Notes: generated from the sequence alone by a model not told the origin. DNA of 64,000 nucleotides from Phialophora verrucosa (GCA_002099365.1 MSED01000006.1:124001-188000); one strand, 5' to 3'. Positions 33,621-46,049 are shown, counted from the first letter of the stretch. A program made the numbers and translations.

Positions 33621-34625
33621 GGTGGTCGTTCATCAGCAAAGAGAGGAACTGCCTCCCGGCTCGGCTCGCAGGGAGCTGTTACTGACAATTGCCGTGTCTT
33701 CGCATACGGCGCTCACCATATATCTCGAGCGCGCTGCTGAGTCGGAGAGTGACAGGAAGGGATCGTGATGTACCCGTCTGTGTACTCTGCGCACTGTCCG
33801 TGTCCATCGGCCGCTTCCATGCGGCTACTTCGCGCTGTGTGCATGGCACACTGATCCACGGCTGCGCCTCCGCCAAGCGATAACGTTGCGAACCTCGCTG
33901 GCGATCCAAAACAAGGCCGCGGACCAGCGAGGAAGGCAACATGGTTGTAGAACGGCGCCTGGCGGCTCTGCCAGAGAGGCAGACACGTCGTCTTGGCGCT
34001 GATTCTTGATTGTTTCAATGCGGCCGATCGTGGCTGGCTGAAGCCAAGCTGATAGTTTCCGCCTTTCGTGTCGGTCTGGCCATTCTTGACAGAGAGGAAC
34101 TCTCGTCTTCATGCATCACCGTGACCATCCCAACCCCTAGCACATATGCATGCGCCCAGCACCCCGTTTGGCACTTTGGCACACAGAGCTCGCATGCATG
34201 GAGACTTTTCTGCCTTGAGCTGCTGCAACCGGAAGATGAGGGGCCCTCGCGTAAAAATGCCATCCTGATTCCTGCATCAGGCCGAAAGACGATCAAGCCT
34301 TCTTAATCACATCCCCCCATCACATTCTAGTCCGAAGAAGGCTAGCGAGGAAACTCTCCATCCTTGCGAAGGGCCCCCCTTTATGTCTCTGTGTCACTCC
34401 GTACTCTCTGTCCTGTAGCGGAACCCTCCAGTTGCACCTTGAGGCTGAAGAAATACGAGGAAGCACTCCTCACCGGTTCCGCCAGGCGCCTTTGCCAAAG
34501 ACAAATAATAACCCCCGACACCCCTGTCGTGCCGCTAATTGATAAGGCAACAATGTCTCAGTCCATCAGTCTGTGCACATTTCAGCCAGGGTGGTAATCC
34601 TGTTGTAGTGACGCTGCACCGCCAT
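33621..34625. other. Intergenic, promoter of the GTPase-RING-patatin gene and 3' flank of the ammonium transporter
   Basis: About 1 kb. No gene recognised. A short in-frame-stopped upstream ATG lies just before the patatin gene start on the minus strand. Confidence 0.5.
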
Positions 34626-36625
34626 CTAGACCTCCTTGTGCGCATTTCTGCGTCTGAACTGAGGCAGTGCCTCATAGCTATCTGGGTAAGGGTCAGACCC
34701 ATCCCCAGTGTAACGGGAGATTTTGATTTGGCAGCAGAGCTCTAAAATCCTCATTAAGATCAAGATCGTGAATGTCATGGTGAATGCGTAACAGAGGCAA
34801 GCGGTTATGTCCAACGCCTGATCGCTATGAAGGGTCAGCATGCACGTGGCTGAGCACAACGGATGGCCTTACCGAAAGCGAGCACCCATTGTCCTGTCCA
34901 CTAATCGACTGTACCCATCGAGACCGGTGGTTGCGTTGCTGGAATGGCCCTTGTCAGCATCCCATCCCGTTCCAGGCTTGACTCGACAAGAACATACCTA
35001 GCAAAGAAGGCGGTGAGTAACATTCCCGTAGCTCCGCCACCGGCGTGCACAGCGAACACGGACAGCCTATCCTCCCGCAGCAAGTACGTGTTGAAGGTCA
35101 TTCTCAGGATCTTGCACATGACGGCGCCGACAACGCCGAATGCAGAAGCGTACTTGACGGGAACCTGTTGCTTGTTAGTCGAGGCTGAACCAAGAAGAAG
35201 AGTCAACGCAAGCCTTTAGCTAATACTCACATAGCCGGCCGCGGGAGTAATGGCCACCAATCCCGCAATCACACCGTCACAGAACTCTTGCACCGACGGG
35301 GTGTGGTACAACTCAGCAGGATCTACTACCAGTCTGTCCAGACGACTTAAGCCCCATTGGAGAAGTAATCCGATTGTACCTCCTGCAGAAGCGGCGGTCT
35401 GAGTCGCCAGGCAGGCTGACACTGCACGTAAATTCGCACCAAGGGCCGAGCCTCCGTTGAAGCCAAACCACCCTATCCAGAGTAAGGCAGTTCCGAGAAC
35501 CATATGGTTGATACTGTAAGGTAGTTGTGCTTGTTCAATCGCCACGTCACTTTGGGATGATGGCGTAGGGGCTTGTCGCTGTGGGGTTGGCACTCTCCCA
35601 TTGACGGCTTGTGTCTCCGGAGTGTTCGCTGTTAGTTCAACTTCGTTGCCAGGGGGGGTTCTGGAGAGGGACACCCATTTCCAGGTCTTCCAGGTCTTTA
35701 CATCGAGCCTTGCCATCCGACTTCCAAGGGCGACCGTCGCAGTCCAGTTTCGGGCTTCAAGTTGTGAGAAGACGGCAAAAGCGGCTACTGAGGAGCCCGA
35801 ACAGACGTGGACGGCAGTTCCACCGGCGAAATCCATGGCACCTCTCAATTTTGACCACCCCCGTGGATGCCACGTCCACCTTGCTACCGGGCAGTAGACA
35901 AGAGTGACCCAGAGGGTGATAAAGAGGAGGAATCGGCCGACTCGGATTTTACCTGCTGCTCCACCAGCGACCAAGCTTGCGCTGCCAAAAAAACAATTAT
36001 GAATCGGTGGACGTAAAACTGGGCGAACGGGGACTTACGTGAAACAAGCAAACATCCCTTGGTAGAAGACGTAGACCATTTCGGGAATCTTGGGTCCCGT
36101 CATGACATTCGAGTCGGGTCCCTGGATGCCCACGGGTCGAGCAGTAACGTCGACATAAGCATTCGCCTTCAGATCGCCGCCGTACCATGAAACCCCGCTG
36201 AAAATGTTGTTGCTGTATGTTGCCGGAGAAAACGCCAGGCTGTAACCCCATGTGTACCACTGATTGATGGTCAGCCACTTACTTTATGCTACTGCTTAAC
36301 TGCACGTACAATACACCCGACAACAGCGGTCGTGATCAGCGGTAGCCGCACCAGGGTGAGCGTTGATTGCGGCCTTGATATGCCCGAGAAGTGAAGACAA
36401 AGACCTGGAATCATGAAGAAAACCAGGGCAGACGAGACCATCATCCAGCCGATGTCGGCGCCCTAGAAGCCAGTTAGGAGCAAAGATCAACCTTTTGGTG
36501 TTTGGCGGGAAACTTTCCTCGAAGTAGAGCTGGGGACTTGCTTCCAACTCTGCATAAGTGGCAGTCACATTCATCTGAGGGGCGGCAGGCACAGGCCCAA
36601 AGTTGAAGACCTCGTCCGTCGCCAT
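34626..36625 (-). CDS. Ammonium transporter (Amt/Mep family)
   Basis: Plasma-membrane ammonium channel/transporter. Exons on the minus strand: 36462-36310, 36259-36039, 35981-35231, 35164-34998, 34938-34873 and 34824-34626, all joining in frame. The first exon is uncertain. From the family-like ATG at 36625 (product ...MNVTATYAELEA...) the only sensible donor at 36513 leaves the frame off by one. From an ATG at 36555 in another frame the same donor gives an intact 532-residue protein. Visible motifs: GADIGWMMVSSALVFFMIPGL, DFAGGTAVH with the first pore His, WFGFNGGSALGANLRA, GLVAITPAAGY, and FAVHAGGG with the second pore His. The loop after the fifth helix carries an extra Pro/Gln/Ser-rich stretch of about 60 residues. 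Possibly a diverged or decaying paralog. Confidence 0.85.
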
Positions 36626-37459
36626 TCTTCAATGCGTGTGTGAGCGAAGAGTTGTGACTGTGGATAAGAACAGGTCAGTCCTTTGAGGAGCTACTCAAAT
36701 AAGTAGTCGTGGGCGAGCTTTCTTCGAAACTCTTCCTCTGCCTTTCAGCAGCATGTTTCTTGGCTCGCCTTGGGGTGCTCGGCTGGAGCTACTGCATGGT
36801 CTGCGTACCGGATTGGGACAGACCCATTCTCGCTTGGTCCGCATGGCTTGCAGGGTTGCCAAAAGGCAGCTAGACCACTAGGCAACGGTGCAAACGCTCT
36901 TCGACTCAGCCTCCAGACCCATGTGCCTCGGCGCGTGGAGATGTCGAAAGGGCGAGGTCGTCCCCCAAACAATGCTCTATTTCCCACGAGCGGAAATTCG
37001 ACCTCGAAGTCTGAAGCCTCGAGCAGTCGCGACGCCAAAGCCCGCCGATTGAGACATTGACTCGCACAAATACCTTACCCGAGGATCTGCTCTGCCACCG
37101 TCTGTTGCAAAGTCGTGGCGATGTTGGCTTTCGGGGCCTTTTGCAACTTCCACACTCGTGTTCTCGAAGGAGGCGTCCACCAAAGGCACCGCTTGACGCC
37201 TTGCAGCACGGACCCTGGATTTGTCCTGTTGCATGTCCCGCCAATTACAAAGCGTGCTCATTCCTGGCAAACCAGAGTCCGGGGACCTCAGCAGTCCACC
37301 ATCATCCCAAGGAAATAAGTCACCGCAGCAGCGCGTAGACCTGTGAGGCCACCAATATCACTGATCGATCTGTCGCACTGCATCTATTACTCATATCAGT
37401 ATTTTAGCAGGCCATAGGATATTGTTGTTTCGCTTGATAGTTTGACGGATAAAACGAAG
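36626..37459. other. Divergent intergenic region, ammonium transporter / unknown gene
   Basis: 834 bp between divergent starts, so both promoters should be here. No other gene seen. Confidence 0.5.
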
Positions 37460-38752
37460 ATGAACCTTCAAAATCGGTTCCCACGGCATGCCGAGCAACC
37501 TCAATTGTATCTCTTCGGCAACCAGCCATGGGTCAACGGAGTAGCTCATTCATTTGAGCGTGACTTGACGGCATCTGATGGGAATGCACCCGACGATGTG
37601 ACAAGATGCATCAGAGTCATCAAACAACTTCAGTCAGACAGAGAAAAACTGGAAGACCTTGGGGTACATTCTCAAAGATTATACCGTCGCATACTTGACG
37701 AAGATGCGGTTCAGCTGATTCCCCCTCCGGAAACTGGCATGACCGCCGCGTCGCTCCGTTTTGTCATTCGGCTCCTAACCGGCACGATTGACATCCAAAG
37801 CAACGGACAAAGACAAAGTTCTCGATTTCTCATGTGGCTCGCGCAGATCTGCATCACACTGTGGAAGTACGACTGCAGTCGAAGCGCCTTAGTAGACCTG
37901 GAACAATACGCCCACCATCTCGTCTGTGCCGACAATTTTCGGCCGGCCGAGAATGACGTGGCATATCTTACAATCATCGCCTTTGTTCTCGGTGGAAGAT
38001 TAAGGGGCAAGCTGCAAGAGTATGTCGATGCTGTGGTGTGGCATTCTAGGGCCGACTTTGCCACTGCGATATCACCCTTGCGCAGAGCCATCATTCGTAA
38101 GTTTCTGTGAGCTGGCTACCGCCGCCGACGCCCCGCTGACGCCAAAGCAGGTGAGCGACAGGCACTGCTAGAAGTGATTTTCAGTCGATTCTCCCAGATC
38201 CTAACCGGTCTGGCGTACAGCGATGACGTCCAGATGAAATCTCTGGGCGAGACACTCCGTGAAAGCTTCCAGAAGTTCACCGACCCGCACATGGATTTTG
38301 GCAAGCCATTCGCCCATTGTCAGCATCTTGACTGCACAAGCTACCCACAGATCCTCGAGGCAAGGCTATTCAACGCGCTGATTGCAGAGCATACGAGGTT
38401 GACGGCCAGAGCCCCTAGCATTGCGTCAAATCTTTCAGACTCGAGCGGTAAGACAGCCAAGCAGGAAAAATCAATACGACATGGTTCCGGAGGCCCCATA
38501 TTTGGGGCAATAGGAAGAAAGCTCACAGGGATTAAACCAGATCCTCTTCCGCCACCAGAATCGCCCGCCGACCGCTTAGCCGCTATCATCGCGGAATCTG
38601 AGGGAATAATAGGTGAACGGCGGAAGATGATTGCAGCCACAGTGATTGAGTTGATAGAAGACAGAGAGGATAGATATGATAGAAGCCTTTCCACAGGAGA
38701 CGATTCAGATCGAGATACAGGCACAGGTTCAACGGAAGGATCTTCAACCTGA
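37460..38752 (+). CDS. Unrecognised 412-residue protein
   Basis: I do not recognise this gene. Two exons, 37460-38096 and 38151-38752. The 54-nt intron joins RRAII to RERQALLEVIF in one frame, which supports a real spliced gene. The first 280 residues look mostly alpha-helical with scattered Leu/Ile and no signal peptide or transmembrane segment. After about residue 300 the chain becomes Ser/Lys/Pro-rich, then a helix (DRLAAIIAESEGIIGERRKMIAATVIEL, read in pieces) and an acidic Ser/Thr/Asp tail. The ATG at 37460 is the first in frame; an earlier frame extension begins only at TTG. It sits near the GTPase-RING-patatin gene but on the other side of the ammonium transporter. Confidence 0.7.
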
Positions 38753-39206
38753 GTTCAGAGTGGCGCAAGTGACACCCGTCAATATCGTTCGGCGTTACGG
38801 CGACAGGCACTCAGGCGGAGTCAAAAGACAGAGGCATGGCATGCTGGCAACAGAAGCGGAAACGGACGAGGCGCGGTTCATGTAGATGTTGAGTTAAACT
38901 ATTTGGAAACGTAATAGATACTCCCTGATGATGAATGAGACTGAAGAATTCTTAATGGTGGCTTCATCCTGCGAGCCTGCGCCCGATGGCCATGGGGGCG
39001 GCTTTGTGCCCCGCCGTACCAAACGAGGTGCGAGTGTGGTGGTACGGCCCATCAATTGGTTCAACCACCGCAGTTCCACATCACGCCTGGTCTGTTCGCT
39101 AGGCCCAGAGGGACAGCTAATGGAGCGGCGACGTGGCCATCTCTTTCTGATAGAATACGCCTATCTACACAAGTGCTCATTGAAATGGCGTTCCTCAGAT
39201 CTCGAC
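38753..39206. other. Convergent intergenic region
   Basis: 454 bp between the unknown gene and MRM1 stop codons. Nothing recognised. Confidence 0.55.
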
Positions 39207-40601
39207 TCAGTCACTAGCACTTCTGTCATTCTTCTCGGCTGGCGCGACCGAAGCTGTGTCGAAGAACTTCTGAGTGAGCAGAGCCGAAGCCACACTGACA
39301 TTGAGGCTGTCAATCTCTCCGACCTCCGGTCTCGCATTAGGGATACCTGCAACACCGTCGACCATCGTGCGCATGAAATCTCGGATTCCGGTTTCTTCGT
39401 TGCCGAGGACGAGTACACAGGGGTGTTGCAGCAAAGCGCCTTCCAGCTCTAAAGGCTCTTGTAACCCCTGCTGCATGGCCCGTCTCATTCTGATAGCAGC
39501 GGTCTCCGGCGCATCCGCCGCAAAGAACTTCCACCCATTCCGGCGCGAGAGCTTGATGAAGTCTCTTTCGTTCTTGATATGAAGGACGGGCATGTACTCG
39601 AAAGCTCCTGCGGAAGCTTTCACACTGTTCGTCGTGATTGGCGCAGTGCCGTGCTCCAAAATCAGAATTGCATCCACGCCGAGGAACCAAGCGGAGCGAA
39701 CGATGGCCCCGAAGTTGCCCGTATCGGTGATGCAATCGAGCAGTAACATGAAAGGGTATCTGTGAGCAGGCCGAACGGAGGGAATTGTTGCTTTATTACC
39801 CACCACGTCGAATATGCTGTTGATAGCCTTCTCCTCCTCCGATGCCCATCCGATAGACACCGTGATCGGATCAGATGGCAGCTGGACGGTCGACAACACC
39901 GTAACAGGTAGCTTAGGGACCGGAGAAGCCTCCAGAATCCAGCCGTTATGCGGTCGTCCGTCTGATGCTTTTGAAAAGATGCCTTGCCAGCGAGGTCCTG
40001 ACACGGCTTCCATATGTACCCCAGACTTTTCGGCCAGGTTGTTTATCCGGTTGTGCAGCTGAACTTCCTCTGGCGATTGCTTTGGTTGCATAGCTTTAGC
40101 TCTCTTCGTGTCAATGCCGTAGCCAGGGGGTAATAGCCGGTAGAGCTTGTAAAGTTTCCTCCGTCGAGCGGAAAGAGCTGCTAGAACAGAAAATGTGCCG
40201 TACAAGAATTCTGACCCTGCTGTCGTGTATGGCATAGACGCGGGCACTTCGCTTCTATCGCGCTTCGGTGTCGCGCGTCGTGCATCTTGCCCTGGTTGAA
40301 TGGTTCTTGGGCCCTTTCGTGTCTTCCGCCCACTGCGTCGTTCATGGCCAGGAATCAGTACGACTTTCTTCCCTGTATCCTCTCCGGCTGCTTCTATTGA
40401 GCTCGAAACCTCCTCATCCCGAGGCCTGAAGTCTTTCCTGGCTTCGACATGTTGGTCTTCGAGACGAATTCTGCCTCGCTGGGCGTGCCGGATACCCTTT
40501 TCAATTGCGCCGGTCAGGGATATCCAGCGCGCGTGATGAGGGCGAAGAGAGCTTCTGATGGGCGCAGCATAGCCGAGTAGAGGACGAAGGAGCGGCAGCA
40601 T
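39207..40601 (-). CDS. MRM1: Mitochondrial rRNA 2'-O-methyltransferase MRM1 (SpoU family)
   Basis: Methylates the 2'-OH of a conserved guanosine in the large mitochondrial rRNA using SAM. Single exon, 464 residues from the ATG at 40601; the frame extends upstream only through a GTG. The N-terminus (LLRPLLGYAAPIRSSLRPHHARW) is basic and amphipathic, fitting a mitochondrial presequence. A Lys/Arg-rich spacer covers about 60-120. The SpoU substrate-binding domain (FLYGTFSVLAAL) follows. The trefoil-knot catalytic core has motif 1 DCITDTGNFGAIVRSAWFLG, motif 2 LVLGNEETGI and motif 3 IDSLNVSVASALL. Nothing key is missing. Divergent from the chromatin remodeler. Confidence 0.94.
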   Translation of the reverse strand: MLPLLRPLLGYAAPIRSSLRPHHARWISLTGAIEKGIRHAQRGRIRLEDQHVEARKDFRPRDEEVSSSIEAAGEDTGKKVVLIPGHERRSGRKTRKGPRTIQPGQDARRATPKRDRSEVPASMPYTTAGSEFLYGTFSVLAALSARRRKLYKLYRLLPPGYGIDTKRAKAMQPKQSPEEVQLHNRINNLAEKSGVHMEAVSGPRWQGIFSKASDGRPHNGWILEASPVPKLPVTVLSTVQLPSDPITVSIGWASEEEKAINSIFDVVGNKATIPSVRPAHRYPFMLLLDCITDTGNFGAIVRSAWFLGVDAILILEHGTAPITTNSVKASAGAFEYMPVLHIKNERDFIKLSRRNGWKFFAADAPETAAIRMRRAMQQGLQEPLELEGALLQHPCVLVLGNEETGIRDFMRTMVDGVAGIPNARPEVGEIDSLNVSVASALLTQKFFDTASVAPAEKNDRSASD

Positions 40602-40984
40602 CCACGGGCAGTTCGAGACTTGGACTGCCGATGTACGGGAGAGCGACGTTGAGGATAAGGTGGTTACTTTGTAGGAAATGGATGGGCTACAATTGATGTG
40701 AAAGTGAAATTCAATTTGGAGTGACACGCGGGGAGCGCGCTCTCGCTGCGCGTTCTTATGTACGTGAGCTTTCCGACTTCATTTACGTCTGCCATGTCGC
40801 TACCATCTCTTTCCCTTGCTGTGAACCCCAGCCTAATGTACAATAGAGGGACTCTTGTGTCCGTTCGCTCCTTTAGGCATCCATGCGGTGGTTCGCCGAG
40901 TTTTACCAACCGTTGACCAAGCTATCCCGTCCCCATTCACCACCGCACCTGACCATGTCCCAACGGCTGTAACTTTACAACGAG
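40602..40984. promoter_or_regulatory. Divergent intergenic region MRM1 / SNF2 remodeler
   Basis: 383 bp between start codons. It should hold both promoters. Confidence 0.5.
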
Positions 40985-43900
40985 ATGGATGGAATAGATC
41001 TATCCCTATGGGTCGGAAAACCACCCGAGAAAGCGAACTCGCCCGAAAAACCCGGATTATCTGCTGAAGATGGTGTCGAAGTACTCGTTCAACAGCCTGT
41101 CGAGGTCAAAGATGTCGAGGTCGAAGAGAGTGAGGACGACACCTCCTTCGCTCCAGATGAGCATGGAGGACTGTCACACTCCGATGAAAGTAGCGGCGGG
41201 GATATTGTGCACGATAACGAGTCTGGAAACACCAAATCGCACAGAGGACCCGTACTGAGACTTGACTCCCCCCCGAATGAGGAGGACGGAACTGAGGTCG
41301 ACAACGATGCGGACCTTCCCTCACTTAGCTTGTTCCAGAAGCATTTCTATATCGATGTGCCCAGGCTGTCAGAGGAAGAGAAAGAGATGTATGAGTATCT
41401 CCCAGGGCATTTCACCGTCGAAAGGGTTCTGTCCCAGCGAAAAGACAAGCGTTATGTCGTGAGGCTAGAGAGTGGTGAACAGGACGTCGTAAGTGCTCTC
41501 TCACATAACCTCTGTCATATCGACCTGAAGATGTCCTTCAACTCTTCTCCGATCTTCGTCACGGTTCTTTCTCTTTGATCTCCCTCACTCTCATACCTCC
41601 CTTCTCTCCAGCAACCCCATCCCAGCGTCTACCCTTGTCGCGGGTGCTTCCTGTTCTCTTCGTCACCGTCGATAAACCGCTGACAATGCCTGCCGCTCAG
41701 GTCTCTGCCCGTGAATTACGCGGCCTCGACAACGGATATGACGCTCTGCGAGCATTCGAAGGCAGCCATGCGCAGGGCAGACGACCGTCACAGAGGGATC
41801 CAGCCATGGTGGATTGGAGTACGATTCCCTTAACAGACTCAGAAGGAGAATCTCGACCGCGGCGACGACGAAAGAGCGCAGACGATAGCAATGCTGAGCC
41901 TGGAGAATCCGAAGAATTCTCAGAGGCAGATGAAGAAGACGATGCTCCAGAGGAGGGTGTACGCGATGGTCGGCGCTCGGCACGACTCAGCAAACTCCGA
42001 ACGTCGACCCGTCTCAAGCAAGAGCTTGACGACCTTAATGACGTGGCACAAGGCCGGCTTAGAAGGAGTGCGAGAGGCATACCGGGCACCTCGACGCTCC
42101 TCCGGCTGGGGAAAGAGTCCATGCGAGTATCAACACGACCTCAGCGTAGGTCCAAAATGACGCGTGACTCATCTGTGGAAACGCATGTCGTAGCACCAGC
42201 GCGGCGATCCGAGCGAACCAGAACACAACCAAAACGGAGTATGCGTGAGAGACAAGAGGATGAGATCTCAAGCTTCGAGGACGAGAAAACAGGCCCCAAA
42301 ATCATCAGCACCAAAGAGCACTTTACCAGACTATCTGAAAACGATCCTTTCAGACGAAGACATCGGCAGGAATGCGACACGTGTTTCTTTAGAGGAGACG
42401 ACCAAGTGAAGGGACCTCTAGTCTTCTGTCAGGGCTGCACAAATTGCTACCATAAAAAATGTCTTGGCTTCCGGGGCACCAGAGACCACTTGGTCACAAA
42501 GGTTGGGGAGCAACTGTTTGTTCTGCAATGCAGACGTTGCATCGGTCTTGCTCATGACAAGGAGAGGATGGCCCCACATCAAGGACGTTGCTCCAGCTGT
42601 CGTGACTATGGTGAACTGTCAAAGCCATTACGAGGTCGTCTCACCACCCGACAGGAACAGCTCCAGAGAGAGGAGAATGGAGGAACGGATCCGATCACAA
42701 TTGTGGAGTCGCGGCTCATCAATAATCCTACCCTGGTCATGTTCCGATGCTCACAATGTGCTCGTGCGTGGCATATGCATCATCTTCCCAAGCGCCAGAC
42801 AGCTTATTCGCTCGACGACGAAGATGAGAGTATGCTGGAAGAAGCGCACCTGGCGCAAAAACGATTTGAGCATTATCATCGGTCTTGGGTTTGCAAAGAC
42901 TGCGTCGAAAATCAACATCAGATCGATTCTCTTGTCGCATGGCGCCCTGTCAACCTCGATTCGTATGTCCCCGGAACTCGCGTCACCGAGTTGCCTGAGG
43001 ACGAGAAAGAATATCTCGTCAAATGGCGCGCACAGTCATATTTTCGAACGACTTGGATGCCGGGGAGCTGGGTATGGGGCATAGCTCCCAGTAGTATGCG
43101 TGGGTCCTTTCCCAAGAAACAAGAGAATCAACTTCCGAAGATGACCACGACTGATGCCATCCCTGAGGAGGTATTCCGGGTCGATATCGTCTTCGATGTG
43201 CGCTACTCAAGTGTTGTTCGCAACAGTACCAAGGAAATCGACCTTGCCCGTGCCAAAGAGGTCGACTCGGCGTTTGTCAAATACAAAGGTCTCGGCTATG
43301 AAGACGCTATCTGGGAGAAACCGCCTCCTCCGACCGACACTGACCGATGGAACGACTTCAAAGCCGCATATGAAGATTATGTCATGAAACTACACATCGC
43401 GATTCCACCCCAGTCGACCTTGAAACGCCATCTGGCCCATATCCGGACACTGGATTTCGAGAGCTCACTCATGAAGAAGAAGCAGCCGACAAGCATGGTC
43501 GGAGGTGAGCTGATGCTCTATCAACTGGAGGGTTTGAACTGGCTTCTCTACCAATGGTTTTTGAATCAGAACGCCATTCTGGCCGATGAGATGGGTTTGG
43601 GCAAGACGATTCAACTGGTATCGTTTTTCGCTACACTAGTTCAAGATCACAAATGCTGGCCATTCCTCGTCGTGGTCCCCAACTCAACTTGTCCTAATTG
43701 GCGACGTGAGATCAAGAAGTGGGCACCTTCGCTTCGGGTTGTGACCTACTATGGCTCTGCTAGGGCAAGAAAGCTCACGCATGACTACGAATTGTTCCCA
43801 AAGGACAAGGAAGAGGACACAAATCAGGCGCCGAAAAAGAAAGACAGGGAGGTGAGAGACATCAAAGCTCATATTGTTGTCGCCTCATTTGAATCAATTA

Positions 43901-46049
43901 TCGAAGAGAAGACCAGAAAGAGTTTGATGAAGGTGCCATGGCAAGCTCTCGTCGTGGACGAAGGACAGCGTCTCAAGAGCGATCGAACGCAAGTCTACGA
44001 GATCCTCTCCAAATTCCGCTTCCCATTCAAGGTCCTCTTGACAGGCACCCCTCTTCAAAACAATGCCCGAGAGCTTTTCAACCTTCTACAGTTCCTGGAC
44101 AAAAGCATGAATGCAGCAGAGCTCGAGGCCAAATATGCCAATCTCACGCAGGACAACGTGCCGGAGCTGCATGACATGCTTCGGAGGTTCTTCCTACGAC
44201 GTACCAAGGCTCAAGTACTCACTTTCCTGCCCCCGATGGCTCAGATTATCGTGCCTGTTACTATGTCAACACTTCAGAAGAAGGTCTACAAGTCGATCTT
44301 GGCCAAGAATCCGGAACTGATGAGATCAATCTTTGCGCGTGACGGCACCGCGACGCCAAAGGAGAAACACAATCTGAACAACATTTTGATGCAGCTGCGA
44401 AAGTGTTTGTGCCATCCTTTCGTTTACAGCAGAGACATCGAGGAGCGAGGAGCTGAAGGTGCCGTTTCCTTCCGGAATCTAGTGGATGCATCATCTAAGC
44501 TGCAACTCCTGGCGATCATGCTACCTAAACTGCAAGAGCGAGGGCATCGCGTTCTCATTTTCAGTCAATTTCTTGACAATCTCGACATTGTTGAGGACTT
44601 TATTGACGGTCTTGGAATGCAGCATCGCCGCATCGATGGGACTATATCTGCGGTCGAGAAACAGAAGCGCATTGACGAGTTCAATGCTCCAGATTCGCAG
44701 TATTTTGCGTTCCTGCTATCAACCCGAGCGGGAGGGGTAGGTATCAATTTGGCTTCTGCCGACACAGTCATCATTCTCGACCCGGATTTCAACCCGCATC
44801 AAGATATTCAGGCTCTTTCTCGAGCCCACCGTATTGGGCAGAAGCACAAGGTGCTCGTCTTCCAGCTGATGACGAGAGAAAGCGTGGAGGAAAAGATTAT
44901 GCAGATTGGTCGGAAGAAGATGGCGCTGGACCACGTTCTCATCGAGCAAATGGACAAGGAGGACGACGCAGGCGAAAACCTCGAGGCGATCCTCCGTCAT
45001 GGGGCGCAGGCACTTTTCGAAGACAACCCGGCTGTGGAAGATATCGTGTATGATGACAGCTCTGTCGATCGCTTGCTTGACCGGTCGCAGATTGAGGATA
45101 CCAAGATTGATAAAGAGAAGTCGGCCGAGTCACAGTTCAGCTTCGCTCGAATCTGGGCCAATGACAAGTCTGCATTGCAAGACGACTTGGACGACCGCAC
45201 AGGCAACAATACGCCCAATCCTGGAATCTGGGATAAGATCCTGCAGGAGCGGGAGCGGATGTTTGCCGAAGAACAAGCCCGGAAAGCCCAAGCGTTCGGC
45301 AGAGGCAAGCGGAAAAGACAAGTGAGCAGACGCAGCTTGGTGAGTAATAGTGATGGAGCTGACACCGGACAGACCGTCGACTACCGTCTAGGCGACGGCG
45401 ACAAAGCAGGGGCAGACATCGCAGAAACAGACGTACCGGCAGTTGACCCTGATTACCGAGCTCCGCAGGAGCAATCCGATGACGACGCCACAGAGTCCGA
45501 CGGAGCCAGAGAGAGCGAGTTGGAGGCGACTCCCAGAGCAAAGATCAAAGGTAGGAAGCACAAGCCCAGCCCGCGCAAGGCAGCGTAGTCGCCGGTACTG
45601 ATGAGGTGGAATGTATAGTGAGGCCCTTCAAACGCGTCAGAGTACCCCTTGGACCAGCGCCACACTTCAACGGAGACGGAGCGTTTGACTATGGTCCCAT
45701 TCATCAAATGCCGGCTCTTCACCAATGTTGGGCCTGCAACGAACAACATCCCATGGGTTGGTGTCGATTGAAGTTGGCTGGTGTTGAGCACTGCGGTTTA
45801 TGTGGCGTCGCACACCTCGGCCACAGTCGAACATGCCCACATCTGAGCGACGAAACGCATGTCGCCACCTTGCTGCAGAGGCTGAAAGAGAGCACCGAGA
45901 GCCGGGAGTTAATCGAACAAGCGACAAAATACCTGCGCATGGTACGAGGAGATCTCGCCCAACGCAAACGAGTTAGAGAACGCAAGGAGCAGGAGGCTAT
46001 GGTGCAGCAGAGTTTGCAGAATGCTCAGCGTCCCCAACATCCTGGATAA
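40985..46049 (+). CDS. CHD/Mit1-like SNF2 chromatin remodeler with PHD and chromodomain
   Basis: ATP-dependent nucleosome remodeler, probably the counterpart of S. pombe Mit1 (heterochromatin silencing complex SHREC). Three exons, 40985-41488, 41701-45550 and 45619-46049; introns 212 and 68 nt; 1594 residues. N-terminal 390 residues are acidic and low-complexity. PHD-like zinc fingers occupy about 393-450 and 465-569 (CDTC, CxxC, HMHH, CKDC). Chromodomain-like blocks lie near 604-626 and 692-710. The SNF2 ATPase has DEMGLGKT near 797-804, a DEGQ Walker B near 921 and the helicase C motif around RAGGVGINL (1178 on) to AHRIGQ. Reading through the last intron would stop after PRKAA at 45588. Splicing instead adds about 143 residues with Cys pairs (CWAC, CGLCG, CPHL), matching Mit1-like C-termini I recall. 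Confidence 0.9.
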
